From Pseudoxanthomonas sp. JBR18 (lineage in GTDB: Bacteria > Pseudomonadota > Gammaproteobacteria > Xanthomonadales > Xanthomonadaceae): a stretch of 64,000 nt of DNA. Made by a program: the position numbers and the translations under genes. Shown piece after piece: positions 25,408 to 35,030 of the stretch. Numbering within the stretch: position 1 is the first letter of the stretch; each line of letters opens with the position of its first letter. Where the stretch lies: assembly GCF_028198165.1 (NCBI RefSeq), contig NZ_CP116339.1, forward strand, positions 558,001 to 622,000, written 5' to 3'. The notes under the pieces are model-generated. The model ran no database searches. It was not told the origin of the DNA and saw nothing but the letters and a program-made list of their open reading frames with translations.

Positions 25408-26022
25408 CTAGACGCTGGCGCGATCGATCAATCCCTGTTGCGCGGCGAGGTCCAGATCGGGGGGCGTATCCAGGTCCATGCACAGCTGTGGCGCCACGAC
25501 CATGCCGGCGCACGCGGGCGGCATGGCGTTGAGGAGTTCGCGCAGCCCGGCATCGCCATGGGGATCGGCCTGGCGCAGCTGCGCCAGGGACACCACGGCG
25601 GGGATGCCGATCCGCGCGCCGTGGACGATGCCAGCACAGCCTGCCGGCGCCTGCGCGGCGGCGTGCAGGAGCGCGGTCAAATGGTCGATCTCCAGTGCGG
25701 GCTGATCGCAGGCCAGCAGCATGCACCCGGTGGCAGGGTCCTGCTCTTCGGCCAGTGCGGCACGCGCGGCCAGGACGCTGCTGGACAGGCCATCGCGCCA
25801 GCGCGGGTTGACCACCACCTGCACATCGTCGGCCTGGACCAGGCCGACGATCTCGGCGGCGCGTGCGCCGACCACCAGTAACAGGCGCCGGGGTGAGGTG
25901 GCCCGTGCCAGGCGCAACGCACGGCTCACCAGCGTTTCGCCGTTACGTCGGATCAACTGCTTGGGACGTCCCAGGCGGCGGCTGCCACCGGCTGCGAGCA
26001 CGATGGCGACATGACCGCTCAC
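25408..26022 (-). CDS. mocA: Molybdenum cofactor cytidylyltransferase-like (MocA/MobA family)
   Basis: The 204-residue NTP-transferase has the nucleotide-binding signature LAAGGSRRLGRPKQLI at its N-terminus, VVGARAAE, and the LLACDQPAL motif that binds metal and substrate. MocA adds CMP to molybdopterin to make the cytosine dinucleotide cofactor used by xanthine-dehydrogenase-type enzymes. The GTG start at 26022 overlaps the xdhC stop by GTGA. No molybdenum hydroxylase gene lies in the window. Confidence 0.82.
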   Translation of the reverse strand: MSGHVAIVLAAGGSRRLGRPKQLIRRNGETLVSRALRLARATSPRRLLLVVGARAAEIVGLVQADDVQVVVNPRWRDGLSSSVLAARAALAEEQDPATGCMLLACDQPALEIDHLTALLHAAAQAPAGCAGIVHGARIGIPAVVSLAQLRQADPHGDAGLRELLNAMPPACAGMVVAPQLCMDLDTPPDLDLAAQQGLIDRASV

Positions 26023-27026
26023 GCCACGCGCCCGTGGTGCCAGGCCTGCAGCTGCGCGGCGATGCTCAGGGCGATGGCCTGTGCCCCGCGCCCCCCCAGG
26101 TCCAGGCCCACCGGCGAGCGCAGGCGCTTGCCCAGGGCCGACACCGCCGCGGCTGGCAGCAGCCGGAACAGGTCGTCCCGGCGACGGCGCGGACCGAGCA
26201 GGCCGATGAAGGGAATATCGGACGCCGCCAGCGCCTCCAGCGCCTCGCGATCCAGTTCGAAATTGTGGTGCATCACCAGCGCTGCATCGGCGCCGGCGAC
26301 CGATGGCTGCATCACGCCGGCCGCAGGTGTCCTGGCTTCCCAGTGATCGGGCATCGGGGTGACGCCGGTGTCCGGCGACCAACGCGGACGACGCTCGACC
26401 AGGGTGATGACCCAGCCGGCGTCGCGCAGCAACGGCAACAGCCAGGGGGTCTCCGGCCCGGCGCCGAACAGCACCATGCGCGGGGGCGCCTTGAGCAACA
26501 GACGCACGCCGGCCTGGACCTGGCCCGGCACCGGCGTGCTTGGGAGACGCCAGTCGGTCTGGCCCAGTCCCAGCGCGATGCGCTGCTCGCCAACGCTGCG
26601 CAGTGTCAGCTCCAGGTCCGTCCCGTCGCGCCACGCCTCCACCGCGCGCGTCCAGCCCGGTAGCCAGGCCAGCGGCAGCAGCGCCAGCAGCAACCGGCCA
26701 CGGCACCCCACCGCCGAGCCGGAGAGCAGATCCTCATCTGCACGGGTGTCCAGTTCCATCCAATCGACTTGACCAGCCTGTGCGGCGGCCAGCGCCCTGG
26801 TCTCGATCTCCGGTTCCAGGCAGCCGCCGCTCAGCCAGCCCACCTGACCGCCCTGCCCGTCGAACAGTGCCATCGCCCCGGCCCGCACATAGGTCGAGCC
26901 CTCGGTGTCCACCACCAGGGCCAGCGCCGCGTGGGCATCGTCGGCCGACGCGGCCGCTTCCATCACGGTGCGATGTACGTCGGCCACCGGGGCGATGGGA
27001 ATCACGTCGTCCTTCATGGGCCGCAT
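26019..27026 (-). CDS. XdhC/CoxI-family molybdenum enzyme maturation factor
   Basis: The 335-residue protein has an N-terminal XdhC_CoxI domain (about 18-85; VVDTEGSTYVRAGAMALF and LSGGCLEPEIE) and a C-terminal Rossmann-type domain (about 185-325; VLFGAGPETPWLLPLLRDAG). XdhC binds molybdenum cofactor, supports its sulfuration and inserts it into molybdenum hydroxylases. AGGAGG stands correctly before the ATG at 27026. Translational coupling to mocA fits a joint role in cofactor supply. Confidence 0.86.
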   Translation of the reverse strand: MRPMKDDVIPIAPVADVHRTVMEAAASADDAHAALALVVDTEGSTYVRAGAMALFDGQGGQVGWLSGGCLEPEIETRALAAAQAGQVDWMELDTRADEDLLSGSAVGCRGRLLLALLPLAWLPGWTRAVEAWRDGTDLELTLRSVGEQRIALGLGQTDWRLPSTPVPGQVQAGVRLLLKAPPRMVLFGAGPETPWLLPLLRDAGWVITLVERRPRWSPDTGVTPMPDHWEARTPAAGVMQPSVAGADAALVMHHNFELDREALEALAASDIPFIGLLGPRRRRDDLFRLLPAAAVSALGKRLRSPVGLDLGGRGAQAIALSIAAQLQAWHHGRVA

Positions 27027-27067
27027 GGTGCCCTCCTGGACTTGAGAGCCTTGTGATGCTGCCAGCC

Positions 27068-27967
27068 TCAGACCCGCAGGCGACGGGTGCGCAACAGGGT
27101 ATCGCCGATGAACGCCACCAGCCCGACCCAGATCAGGACGAAGCCGATGGCACGCGCCGCGCCGAAGGGCTCCCCGAACACCACCACCCCAAGCAGCAGT
27201 TGCAACGTCGGCGCGATGTACTGCAACAGCCCCACCAATGACAACGGAATGCGCCGCACGCCATAGGCGAAGCCGACCAGCGGCCCGGCCGTGATCACGC
27301 CCCCCAGGACCAGCAGCAGGTCCGTGCCCAGGCCCCAGCCGGCATGGAAACCGCCCCCGTGCCCGGTCTCGCCCCAGGCCACCAGCCCGAGCGCCGGCAG
27401 CAGCAGGTACAGGCTTTCCAGGCCCAGGCCCGGCACCGCGTCCACCTGCACCAGCTTGCGCAGCAGGCCGTAGGCACCAAAGGAGGTCGCCAGGCCGATC
27501 GCGATCCACGGTGCTCGTCCGGTCTGCCAGGTCAGCCATGCCACGCCCAGCCCGGCCAGCACCACCGACACCCATTGCAGCCGGGTCAGCCGCTCGCCCA
27601 GCACCAGGACCCCCAGCAGCACGCTCACCAGCGGATTGATGAAGTAACCCAGGCTGCTTTCCACCACATGGCCGTTGTTCACCGCCCAGATGTACAGCCC
27701 CCAGTTGAAGCTGATCAACACGCTGCTGGCCGCCAGCGTGGGCAGCGCACGCGGCTGGGCGGCGATCCGCCGCAGCCACCCACCCCCTTGGCACAGCGTC
27801 AGCCATCCGACCACCAGCACGGCGCTCCACACCACCCGGTGGGCGATGATCTGCAGTGCCGGCACCTCGCGCAGCAGGTGCCAGTACAGCGGAAACAGGC
27901 CCCAGGCGACGAACGCAGCGACGGTCGCCGCGACGCCGCGCCGGTCCACGGCCGCGACCGCCGTCAT
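27068..27967 (-). CDS. rarD: EamA-family transporter RarD
   Basis: The 299-residue protein has ten hydrophobic segments and the RarD-type N-terminus (GLFPLYWHLLREVPALQIIAHR, shown in parts) with the WGLYIWAVN and SLGYFINPL segments diagnostic of the subfamily. RarD proteins are drug/metabolite permeases of mostly unknown substrate. Its ATG overlaps the stop of another EamA gene, so the two form a pair. Confidence 0.88.
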   Translation of the reverse strand: MTAVAAVDRRGVAATVAAFVAWGLFPLYWHLLREVPALQIIAHRVVWSAVLVVGWLTLCQGGGWLRRIAAQPRALPTLAASSVLISFNWGLYIWAVNNGHVVESSLGYFINPLVSVLLGVLVLGERLTRLQWVSVVLAGLGVAWLTWQTGRAPWIAIGLATSFGAYGLLRKLVQVDAVPGLGLESLYLLLPALGLVAWGETGHGGGFHAGWGLGTDLLLVLGGVITAGPLVGFAYGVRRIPLSLVGLLQYIAPTLQLLLGVVVFGEPFGAARAIGFVLIWVGLVAFIGDTLLRTRRLRV

Positions 27968-28872
27968 TTCCTGCGCACCTTGGCCAGGCTGATCACCACC
28001 ACGCCGGCCAGGATCACCACCATCGCTCCCAGGTCATGCGCGGTGAAGCGCTCGCCCAACAGCCAGGCCCCCAACGCCACCGCGATCACCGGATTGACGT
28101 AGGCGTAGCTGCCAGCCAGTGCCGGACGCACGTGGTGCAGCAGCCATACATAGGCGGTGAAGGCCACGATCGAACCGAACACGGCCAGATAGCCCACGGC
28201 CAGCACGCCCTGCAGCGGCGGCGGCCAATGCGGGAACCCCTCGCCGCGCAACGCGCCGACCAGCATCAGCAGGATCCCGCCACAGAGCATCTGCGCGGCG
28301 GCGGTCATCACCGGCGTCGGCAGGTCGCGCCCGCGCGACCACACCGAGCCGAACGCCCAGGCCGCCGGCGCGACCAACAGGCACAGCAGACCCATCGGAC
28401 TGCCGGTGAGCGTGCCCCCCGCATTGAGCCAGACCACGCCGGCAAAGCCGAGCACGATGCCAACCCATTCGGCCCGCGTCGCGCGCTGCCCGCGCAGCAG
28501 GCCGAACAGCCCCATCCACACCGGCATCGAGGCCACCGCCACGGCCGCCAGCCCGGAAGAGACCGTGGTTTCGGCCAACACCACCAGGCCGTTGCCCATG
28601 CCCAGCAGCAGCGCACCCATGATCGCCACGTTGCGCCACTGCGCCCGGGTCGGCCCAGCCACGCCACGCCAGCGCAGGACCGCGAACGTCAGGCTGCCGG
28701 CGACCACGAAGCGCAGCCCGGAGGTCACCAGCAGCGGCGGCATGTGGTGCTCCAGCGCCACCCGGATCCCCAGGTAGGTCGACCCCCAGACCACGTACAC
28801 CAGCAACAACGCCGTCAGCACGGCAAGACCAGCGTGGCGGGACGGGGCGGTGCTGGAATCGGGGGGCGACAT
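27964..28872 (-). CDS. EamA/DMT-family permease (YedA-like)
   Basis: The 302-residue protein has ten predicted helices. The N-terminal VVWGSTYLGIRVALEHHMPPLL and the C-terminal SYAYVNPVIAVALGAWLLGE are typical of YedA-type metabolite exporters. The ATG at 28872 is placed just before the first helix, after a short polar leader. It is translationally coupled to rarD. Substrate unknown; amino acids or pigments are exported by some relatives. Confidence 0.86.
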   Translation of the reverse strand: MSPPDSSTAPSRHAGLAVLTALLLVYVVWGSTYLGIRVALEHHMPPLLVTSGLRFVVAGSLTFAVLRWRGVAGPTRAQWRNVAIMGALLLGMGNGLVVLAETTVSSGLAAVAVASMPVWMGLFGLLRGQRATRAEWVGIVLGFAGVVWLNAGGTLTGSPMGLLCLLVAPAAWAFGSVWSRGRDLPTPVMTAAAQMLCGGILLMLVGALRGEGFPHWPPPLQGVLAVGYLAVFGSIVAFTAYVWLLHHVRPALAGSYAYVNPVIAVALGAWLLGERFTAHDLGAMVVILAGVVVISLAKVRRK

Positions 28873-28997
28873 GGGGGCGGCCGGCGTGGGGGCCGCACAG
28901 TCTAGGGGAGCCGCAGGCCCCTCGACCGGCGCGCAAGGCCAGGACACCTGGAAAGTGGCGTTGCACGACTGCACCCCACTTCGGGAACCCCAATGCA

Positions 28998-29023
28998 CGA
29001 CGGGCGCCCTCAGGCGCCCGTCG
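28998..29023. terminator. Strong hairpin downstream of prc
   Basis: CGACGGGCGCC and GGCGCCCGTCG form a perfect 11-bp stem with a CTCA loop, 24 bp past the prc stop on the minus strand. There is no T-run, so it may act with Rho or as an mRNA-stabilising hairpin. Confidence 0.55.
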
Positions 29024-29047
29024 CGACGTGCTTGCGGTGTGCGAGGC

Positions 29048-31258
29048 TCAGTCGGCCCAGCTGCCCGGCGCGGTGGACTCGGGCAGGACCACGGCCGACA
29101 GCTTCTGGTCCTGATCCAGGACCTGGATGGCGTCTCCCAGGATCGCAGCGGACTCATGCAGCAGCGGGTCCGGACGCTCATCGGCCAGCTTCTCGCGCTG
29201 GGCATCCTTGACGATGTCGCGCTCGCTCGCGCCCAGCCCGTCGTCAGCCAGGTCGCCGGCCAGCGGGTCCAGCGGCAGGCCAAGCGTCTTGCGCTCTTCC
29301 TGGCGCTCCTTGCGCTGGGTCTGCTGCTTGTCGCGCTCGCCACGGCGATCGGCCTCGTTGAGCGAGACGTACTTCTTGGCCGCCTCGGCGCGGAAGGTCG
29401 CCACGTCCTCGGACCACCACTGGTACTCCTTGTCGGTCTTGACCCGGGTGTCGTGCATGGCTTCCAGCTTGGGCAGGATCGGCGCGAAATTGCCGTACTG
29501 GGTGTGCTGGACCGGGGCGATCTTGGTCCACGGCAAGGCGTTGTCGTAGGTGTCCTCACCGTATTCGGTCGCATCCACCGTCACCGGGAAGGCGATGTCC
29601 GGCACCACACCCTTGTGCTGGGTGCTGCCACCGGCCACCCGGAAGAACTGGGCGATGGTCAACTTCAGCTGGCCGAAGCGCTGCCCGCCTTCGTTGGCCG
29701 GCCACCGGTCCAGGTCGATCAGGTTCTGCACGGTGCCCTTGCCGAAGCTGGTCTCGCCAATCACCAGGCCACGGCCGTAGTCCTGGATGGCGCCGGCGAA
29801 GATTTCCGAGGCCGAGGCCGACCCACGGTTGATCAGCACCGCCAGCGGACCATCCCAGGACACGCCCGGGGTGGTGTCGCCACTGACCGAGACACGGCCG
29901 CCGGATTCACGCACCTGGACCACCGGGCCCTGGTCGATGAACAGCCCGGTCAGGTCGACCGCCTCGTCCAGCGAACCGCCGCCGTTGTTGCGCAGGTCCA
30001 TCACCACGCCGTCGAGGTGCTGCTTCTTGAAGCCGTCCAGCAGCTTGCGCACGTCGCGCGTGGCCGAGGTGTAGTTGTTCGGATCGCGACGACGCCCCTC
30101 GAAGTCCTGATAGAACGCCGGCAGCTTGACCACGCCGATGCGGCGCTCGGGCTCATCGCCGCTGGCTGGCAGGGTCATGATCTCGCTCTTGGCGGCCTGC
30201 TCGGCCAGCTTCACCTTGTCGCGCACGATGGTGACCATGCTGTGCGCGCCGTCCAGGCCGCCCTCGGGCGGGATGAACTCCAGGCGCACGCGGGTGCCCT
30301 TCTTGCCGCGGATCAGGTCGACCACGTCGTCGGTGCGCCAGCCGATCACGTCGGTGATCGCACCATCGCTGCCCTGCCCCACGCCGACGATGCGCGAGCC
30401 AGGCTGCAGCTTCTTGGACAGGTCGGCCGGGCCGCCGGGGACGATTTCGCGGATCACCACGGTGTCGTCCTGGCGCTGCAGCACCGCGCCGATGCCCTCC
30501 AGGGACAGCGACATCTGCTGGTTGAAGTTCTCGGCGGTCTTGGGCGTGAAGTAATCGGTATGCGGGTCGATCGCCGAGGTATAGGCGTTCATGAAGGACT
30601 GGAAGACGTCCTCGCTATCCAGCTCGTCCACACTGCGCTGGATGTTGGCGTAGCGCTTGTCCAGGGTCTGGGCGATGGCGTCGGGCTTTTTGCCGGCCAG
30701 CTTCAGGCGCAGCCAGTCGTTCATCACCGACTTGTACCAGATGTCGTCCAGCTCCTTGCCGTTGGCAGCCCACGGCGCCTTCTCGCGGTCGTAGTACCAA
30801 CGCGCGTCAGTGTTGAAATCGAAGTTCTGGTGCTTGACCAGATTGCGCGCGTAGGCGACGCGCTCGGCGACGCGCTTGCGGTACACGGCGAAGATGTCGT
30901 ACGCCGGCGCCAGCTGGCCACTCTTGATGGCGTCGTCCAGCTTGGTCTCGTAGGGCATGAAGCCCTGGATGTCCTGCGCGGTGAAGAACTGCTTGCTGCC
31001 ATCCAGCGCGTCCAGGTAACGCTTGTAGATGTCCGCCGAGAGCGCATCGTCCAGCTGCCGCGGCCGGTAGGCGTAGCGGCTGTCCGAAAGCAGTCCGTAC
31101 ACCAGCTTGGAGGTGGTCTGCTGGTCGGCCGTGGGGCCCATCGGCACCACGCTGGTGTCGGTGGGGGCCGCCGGTTTGGCGGTGTCGGCCTGCGCGATGA
31201 GCACGGCGGGAACCGTCAGGGCGAGGGCCAACAGGGTGTAGGAGAGCTTGGCTTTCAT
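29048..31258 (-). CDS. prc: Carboxy-terminal processing (tail-specific) protease Prc
   Basis: The 736-residue periplasmic protease has a cleavable signal (first 22 residues), an N-terminal helical domain, a PDZ domain (about 250-340) and an S41 catalytic domain. Ser482 (GSASASEIFAG), Asp493 and Lys507 (SFGKGTVQ) have the spacing of the E. coli Prc Ser-Lys centre. A long charged C-terminal region (about 600-736) is typical of Prc rather than of short CtpA proteins. It trims C-termini of envelope proteins, including lipid- and peptidoglycan-related substrates. Transcribed singly. Confidence 0.93.
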   Translation of the reverse strand: MKAKLSYTLLALALTVPAVLIAQADTAKPAAPTDTSVVPMGPTADQQTTSKLVYGLLSDSRYAYRPRQLDDALSADIYKRYLDALDGSKQFFTAQDIQGFMPYETKLDDAIKSGQLAPAYDIFAVYRKRVAERVAYARNLVKHQNFDFNTDARWYYDREKAPWAANGKELDDIWYKSVMNDWLRLKLAGKKPDAIAQTLDKRYANIQRSVDELDSEDVFQSFMNAYTSAIDPHTDYFTPKTAENFNQQMSLSLEGIGAVLQRQDDTVVIREIVPGGPADLSKKLQPGSRIVGVGQGSDGAITDVIGWRTDDVVDLIRGKKGTRVRLEFIPPEGGLDGAHSMVTIVRDKVKLAEQAAKSEIMTLPASGDEPERRIGVVKLPAFYQDFEGRRRDPNNYTSATRDVRKLLDGFKKQHLDGVVMDLRNNGGGSLDEAVDLTGLFIDQGPVVQVRESGGRVSVSGDTTPGVSWDGPLAVLINRGSASASEIFAGAIQDYGRGLVIGETSFGKGTVQNLIDLDRWPANEGGQRFGQLKLTIAQFFRVAGGSTQHKGVVPDIAFPVTVDATEYGEDTYDNALPWTKIAPVQHTQYGNFAPILPKLEAMHDTRVKTDKEYQWWSEDVATFRAEAAKKYVSLNEADRRGERDKQQTQRKERQEERKTLGLPLDPLAGDLADDGLGASERDIVKDAQREKLADERPDPLLHESAAILGDAIQVLDQDQKLSAVVLPESTAPGSWAD

Positions 31259-31419
31259 TCAGTGGACTCGCGGCGCGGACGCCGACTGTGACGTGTATGG
31301 GGAATGGCTGGACGTATCGACAACGTCACAGTGCCGAAAGTTGCGCGCACTGTCACCTGCGATTCCAGCCTAGCGGGGCATTGGTAGCGAAACGTGAACG
31401 AGACCTGCGCCCGAGCCTC

Positions 31420-31456
31420 GAAACAAAACGCCGCCGGACCTCGGGGCCGGCGGCGT
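31420..31456 (-). terminator. Rho-independent terminator of lipA
   Basis: On the minus strand, ACGCCGCCGG pairs with CCGGCGGCGT around a nine-base loop, followed by TTTGTTTCG. It lies 33 bp after the lipA stop and separates lipA from prc. Confidence 0.85.
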
Positions 31457-31488
31457 CACGATCACGCAGCGGAAGGGCGTAGGCACGT

Positions 31489-32496
31489 TCAGCCGGCGAC
31501 ACCCGCGCCCATGGCCTGCTGGTCGGCATGGTAGGACGAGCGCACCATCGGCCCGGACGCGACGTGGCTGAAGCCCAGCTCGTAGCCGTAGCGCTCCAGC
31601 GCCTTGTAGTCCTCAGGCGTCCAGTAGTGCAGGACCGGATGGTGGTGCGCGGTGGGCTGCAGGTACTGACCGATGGTGATCATGTCCACATCGTGCGCGC
31701 GCAGGTCGCGCATCGTGGCCTGGATCTGTTCGAACGTTTCGCCCAGGCCCAGCATGATGCCGGACTTGGTGGGGATGTCCGGATGCTGCGCCTTGAAGTT
31801 CTTCAGCAGGGTCAGCGACCATTGGTAGTCGGCACCGGGACGCACGTTGCGATACAGGTCCGGCACGGTCTCGATGTTGTGGTTGAACACATCCGGCGGG
31901 TTCTGCGCCAGGATCTCCAGCGCGCGCTCCATCCGGCCCTTGCCGCGGAAATCCGGGGTCAGGACCTCGATGCGCGTGCCCGGCGAGCGCTCGCGGATCG
32001 CGGTGATGCAGTCGACGAAATGCTGGGCACCGCCATCACGCAGGTCGTCGCGATCCACGCTGGTGACCACGACGTACTTCAAACCCATGTCGGCCACGGT
32101 GTTGCCCAGGCTGGCCGGCTCGTTGGCATCAGGCGGCTTGGGACGACCGTGGGCCACGTCGCAGAACGAGCAGCGCCGGGTGCAGACCTCGCCCAGGATC
32201 ATGAAGGTCGCCGTGCCGTGGCCGAAGCACTCGTGGATGTTCGGGCAGCTGGCTTCCTCGCAGACGGTCACCAGGCGGTTCTCGCGGAGCTTGGCCTTGA
32301 GGTTGGCGACCGCGTTGCCGGAGGGGATCCGAACGCGGATCCAGGAGGGCTTGCGCAGCGCCGGCGCGTCGGCGAACTGAACCGGCGACCTGCCGATCTT
32401 GTCGCCACCGAGCTGCTTGGAGCCCGCTTCCAGCGAAGCGGTCGGTGCGGCCGTCACGACCTGCAGCGGGATCTGGCGGGGAGTGGTGGTATCCAT
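31489..32496 (-). CDS. lipA: Lipoyl synthase
   Basis: The 335-residue radical-SAM enzyme inserts two sulfur atoms into octanoyl chains on lipoyl domains. Both cluster motifs are complete: C79-x4-C84-x5-C90 (auxiliary cluster, consumed as the sulfur source) and C105-x3-C109-x2-C112 (radical-SAM cluster). The family's RSSYHADQQ tail near the C-terminus is present. lipB does not lie next to it. A terminator lies on each side, so lipA is monocistronic. Confidence 0.96.
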   Translation of the reverse strand: MDTTTPRQIPLQVVTAAPTASLEAGSKQLGGDKIGRSPVQFADAPALRKPSWIRVRIPSGNAVANLKAKLRENRLVTVCEEASCPNIHECFGHGTATFMILGEVCTRRCSFCDVAHGRPKPPDANEPASLGNTVADMGLKYVVVTSVDRDDLRDGGAQHFVDCITAIRERSPGTRIEVLTPDFRGKGRMERALEILAQNPPDVFNHNIETVPDLYRNVRPGADYQWSLTLLKNFKAQHPDIPTKSGIMLGLGETFEQIQATMRDLRAHDVDMITIGQYLQPTAHHHPVLHYWTPEDYKALERYGYELGFSHVASGPMVRSSYHADQQAMGAGVAG

Positions 32497-32629
32497 GCGG
32501 TCATTCTATCGCCTGCCCCCTGGCGATGGGCCCGCCGGCGTCCCGTCGAGCGGAACGCAGCGATGACAACGGTGCGGGCTTGAACCGCAGCGGCAGGCCG
32601 CCATGGCTGCAGCCGAGCCATCGACGGGC

Positions 32630-32666
32630 AATAAAAAGCCCGCAATGGCTTTCACCAGTTGCGGGC
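32630..32666 (-). terminator. Rho-independent terminator between the AsmA-like gene and lipA
   Basis: Read on the minus strand, GCCCGCAA pairs with TTGCGGGC around a 13-base loop and is followed by TTTTTATT. It lies 103 bp past the stop of the 729-codon gene and 134 bp before lipA. Confidence 0.85.
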
Positions 32667-32768
32667 CTGCTCCCTCCCCCACGTCGGGATGCGGGTCAAT
32701 CCTGCGCCCGCTCCTTGAACAATGCACGCTGCACTGCAAAACAAATTGCGACTGAAACTGAACGCCCG

Positions 32769-34958
32769 CTACGGCAGGTAGGAAGGTTGGGCCTCATACC
32801 AGCGTTTGGCGCCAAGTACATGGAATTGGTGGTGCCCGTCGCGCAACTCGACGGCGGTGCCCAGCACCCCCCAGCGCGCGTACAGATCCCCTTCGGCCTG
32901 GCGCTGGTCGCGCAGGCGGAAGCGTCCGATCAGGTCGAATCGGTCGTTGCTGGCATCGATCTGGTCCAGGACCAGGGCATCGCGCCGCCAACGCACTTTT
33001 GCCTTGGCCTGCACCGTGCCGTCATCGACAAGCTTGACCATCCACTTGGGGTAATCGTGGTCCTGGGAGAACAGGTCCAGCAGAAAGCCTACGTCCTTCA
33101 TCCGGGTCTGCACTTGGCCTGCGACCGACAGCCGCCCATCGTCGACGTCCAACCGCGCGCGCGGCAGGTCCACCTGTGCCCACCAGCCGGCGCGGGCATT
33201 GCTGCGCTGGGTGAAGCTGACGTTGCGCAGGGCCACCTGGCTGCCATCGACCTCGAAGCGCTGGCGCGCCAGGTCGGCGCGCTTGAGGCGCAGGTCGACG
33301 TCCACGTCGGCGCGCAGCGCCAGCCCGGCGGCCGTGACCTGAGCATGCCGGCCCGCCACGCGCACCCGGCCACTTGCGGCGTTGCCCGAAGCATCCAGCG
33401 CCAGGGTCCCGCTCAGCGTGCCGGCGCCGTCATCGAACCGCATGTGATCGTTGGGCAAAAAGCGGTTGTACGCGCGCAGGTCCGGCACCCGCGCATCGGT
33501 GAAGTCCAGCCGCGCCTTGAGCGATTGCCGGGCCTTGGCCAGGTCCGGGTCGCTTTCGGTCCGCAGGCGCAGGTCGTCGCCGCGGATATAGGGCTGCGAC
33601 AAGGCATCCAGGGCGGCCACGCTGAACTCGGTCATACGCACGTCCACGCGCGAGCGCTTGCGCCCGTCGGCCTCCTCGGTCAGCGCTGCCTTGGCGCTGG
33701 CCGTGCCGGTAATCCGCTGCCCCAGCACGTCCGCGCGCGCGTCGATGTGGGGAATCTCCAGCCGACTGCCCGGGGCCAGCACCCCGTGATCCAGGGTGAC
33801 ATCGCCCTGCACCCGCCCGGCGCCCTGCAGCGACAGCCACGGCACGTCGATAAACAGGGCGGTGATCCACTTCAGCGAACTGAACTGCCACTGGCCGGTG
33901 ACCCGCCCCGAGGTGCGCGGCAACAAGGTCCGGAAGTTGTCCAGGGGAATCTGGGTCCCATCGGCGCGCAGGTCCGCGTCGATGGCCAACACACCGTCGG
34001 GCTGGGGCGGCAGCGTCGCCTTCAGATGCAGGTCGCGATCGACCGAAAGCTGCGCGGCCAGGGTGCTGCGATGCGACTTTCCCTGGAGGTCGATGAGGGT
34101 CACCGGCATGCGCCAGGACAGGACACCACCGGAAGCCAGCGCCGCTTGCTCCAGCGCCAGGCTGCCCTGCACATGCCCCTGTCCCGGCTGCAGGGTGAGC
34201 GCCAGGCGCCCGGTGTCGGTCTGGTGCGCGGACAGGGCCGGGGTCGCGCCCTCCACGGTCACCGCGATTCGCGTGTAGCGCAGCTTCTGCGCACCCTTTG
34301 CCTGCGAGCGGGCGACCGGTGTCATCCCGAAGTCCGCCTTCAGGGAGGCGTCCTGCAGCAAGGCCACCTGGTCGCGCGCCAGCCGCAGTTGCTCGAAATG
34401 GGCGGTGGAAGCGAGCAGTTCGGCCGGACCGCCGCGCAGGCGCTTGGTGAACCCGACCTTTGCCCTGCCCTGCCCTTGAACGGTCAGGGCGCCCACCTGC
34501 CCTCCACGGATGCTGTCGCTGGTGATCGCCGGGAAATTCAGCAACCAGCCGCCCGGGCGCACCGGTGGCGGTGGCATTTCCTGCGCGACGCGTTCCACCC
34601 GGCCGGTCACCTCATCGGCGCGCACCCGCGGCACATAGACCTCCTTGTGCAGCAGGTTGAGCAGCGACACATGCCCGCTGGCACGCGCGGCCTGGATCGA
34701 CCACACCGTGCGGCCGACGTGGCCGCGCATGGAGACCTTCCACAGCACCACCTCACCGGGCCACCAGGTCAGCGCCGGACCCCAGTGCATGGCGAATTTG
34801 TCCGGCTTGCGGTTGACACTCCAGGGACCCAGCGCGGTATTGAGGAACAGGTTGCCGGCGAGCAGGTAGAGCACGTACAGCGCCAGCAACGCCAGGGCGA
34901 TGCGGCGCAACCAGCGCGGGACGGGACGGCGCGAAGCCGCCTGTATCGGACGATCCAT
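32769..34958 (-). CDS. Large AsmA/YdbH-like envelope protein of unknown function
   Basis: The 729-residue protein has one N-terminal transmembrane helix (about 20-43, IALALLALYVLYLLAGNLFL). The rest is a long, periplasmic, beta-rich region with many repeated patterns of alternating hydrophobic residues, as in AsmA-like, TamB-like and YdbH-like bridge proteins that move phospholipid across the periplasm. I see no catalytic motif. Residues 370-520 resemble the low-complexity beta-strand part of that clan most closely. The assignment rests on architecture alone and is tentative. Confidence 0.6.
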   Translation of the reverse strand: MDRPIQAASRRPVPRWLRRIALALLALYVLYLLAGNLFLNTALGPWSVNRKPDKFAMHWGPALTWWPGEVVLWKVSMRGHVGRTVWSIQAARASGHVSLLNLLHKEVYVPRVRADEVTGRVERVAQEMPPPPVRPGGWLLNFPAITSDSIRGGQVGALTVQGQGRAKVGFTKRLRGGPAELLASTAHFEQLRLARDQVALLQDASLKADFGMTPVARSQAKGAQKLRYTRIAVTVEGATPALSAHQTDTGRLALTLQPGQGHVQGSLALEQAALASGGVLSWRMPVTLIDLQGKSHRSTLAAQLSVDRDLHLKATLPPQPDGVLAIDADLRADGTQIPLDNFRTLLPRTSGRVTGQWQFSSLKWITALFIDVPWLSLQGAGRVQGDVTLDHGVLAPGSRLEIPHIDARADVLGQRITGTASAKAALTEEADGRKRSRVDVRMTEFSVAALDALSQPYIRGDDLRLRTESDPDLAKARQSLKARLDFTDARVPDLRAYNRFLPNDHMRFDDGAGTLSGTLALDASGNAASGRVRVAGRHAQVTAAGLALRADVDVDLRLKRADLARQRFEVDGSQVALRNVSFTQRSNARAGWWAQVDLPRARLDVDDGRLSVAGQVQTRMKDVGFLLDLFSQDHDYPKWMVKLVDDGTVQAKAKVRWRRDALVLDQIDASNDRFDLIGRFRLRDQRQAEGDLYARWGVLGTAVELRDGHHQFHVLGAKRWYEAQPSYLP

Positions 34959-35030
34959 CGGGTGCAGGATGCCCGATGCCCCTGTGCACTGCGTGTCCTC
35001 GCCCGCAGCGCCCCGGCCAAACGCTCAGGC

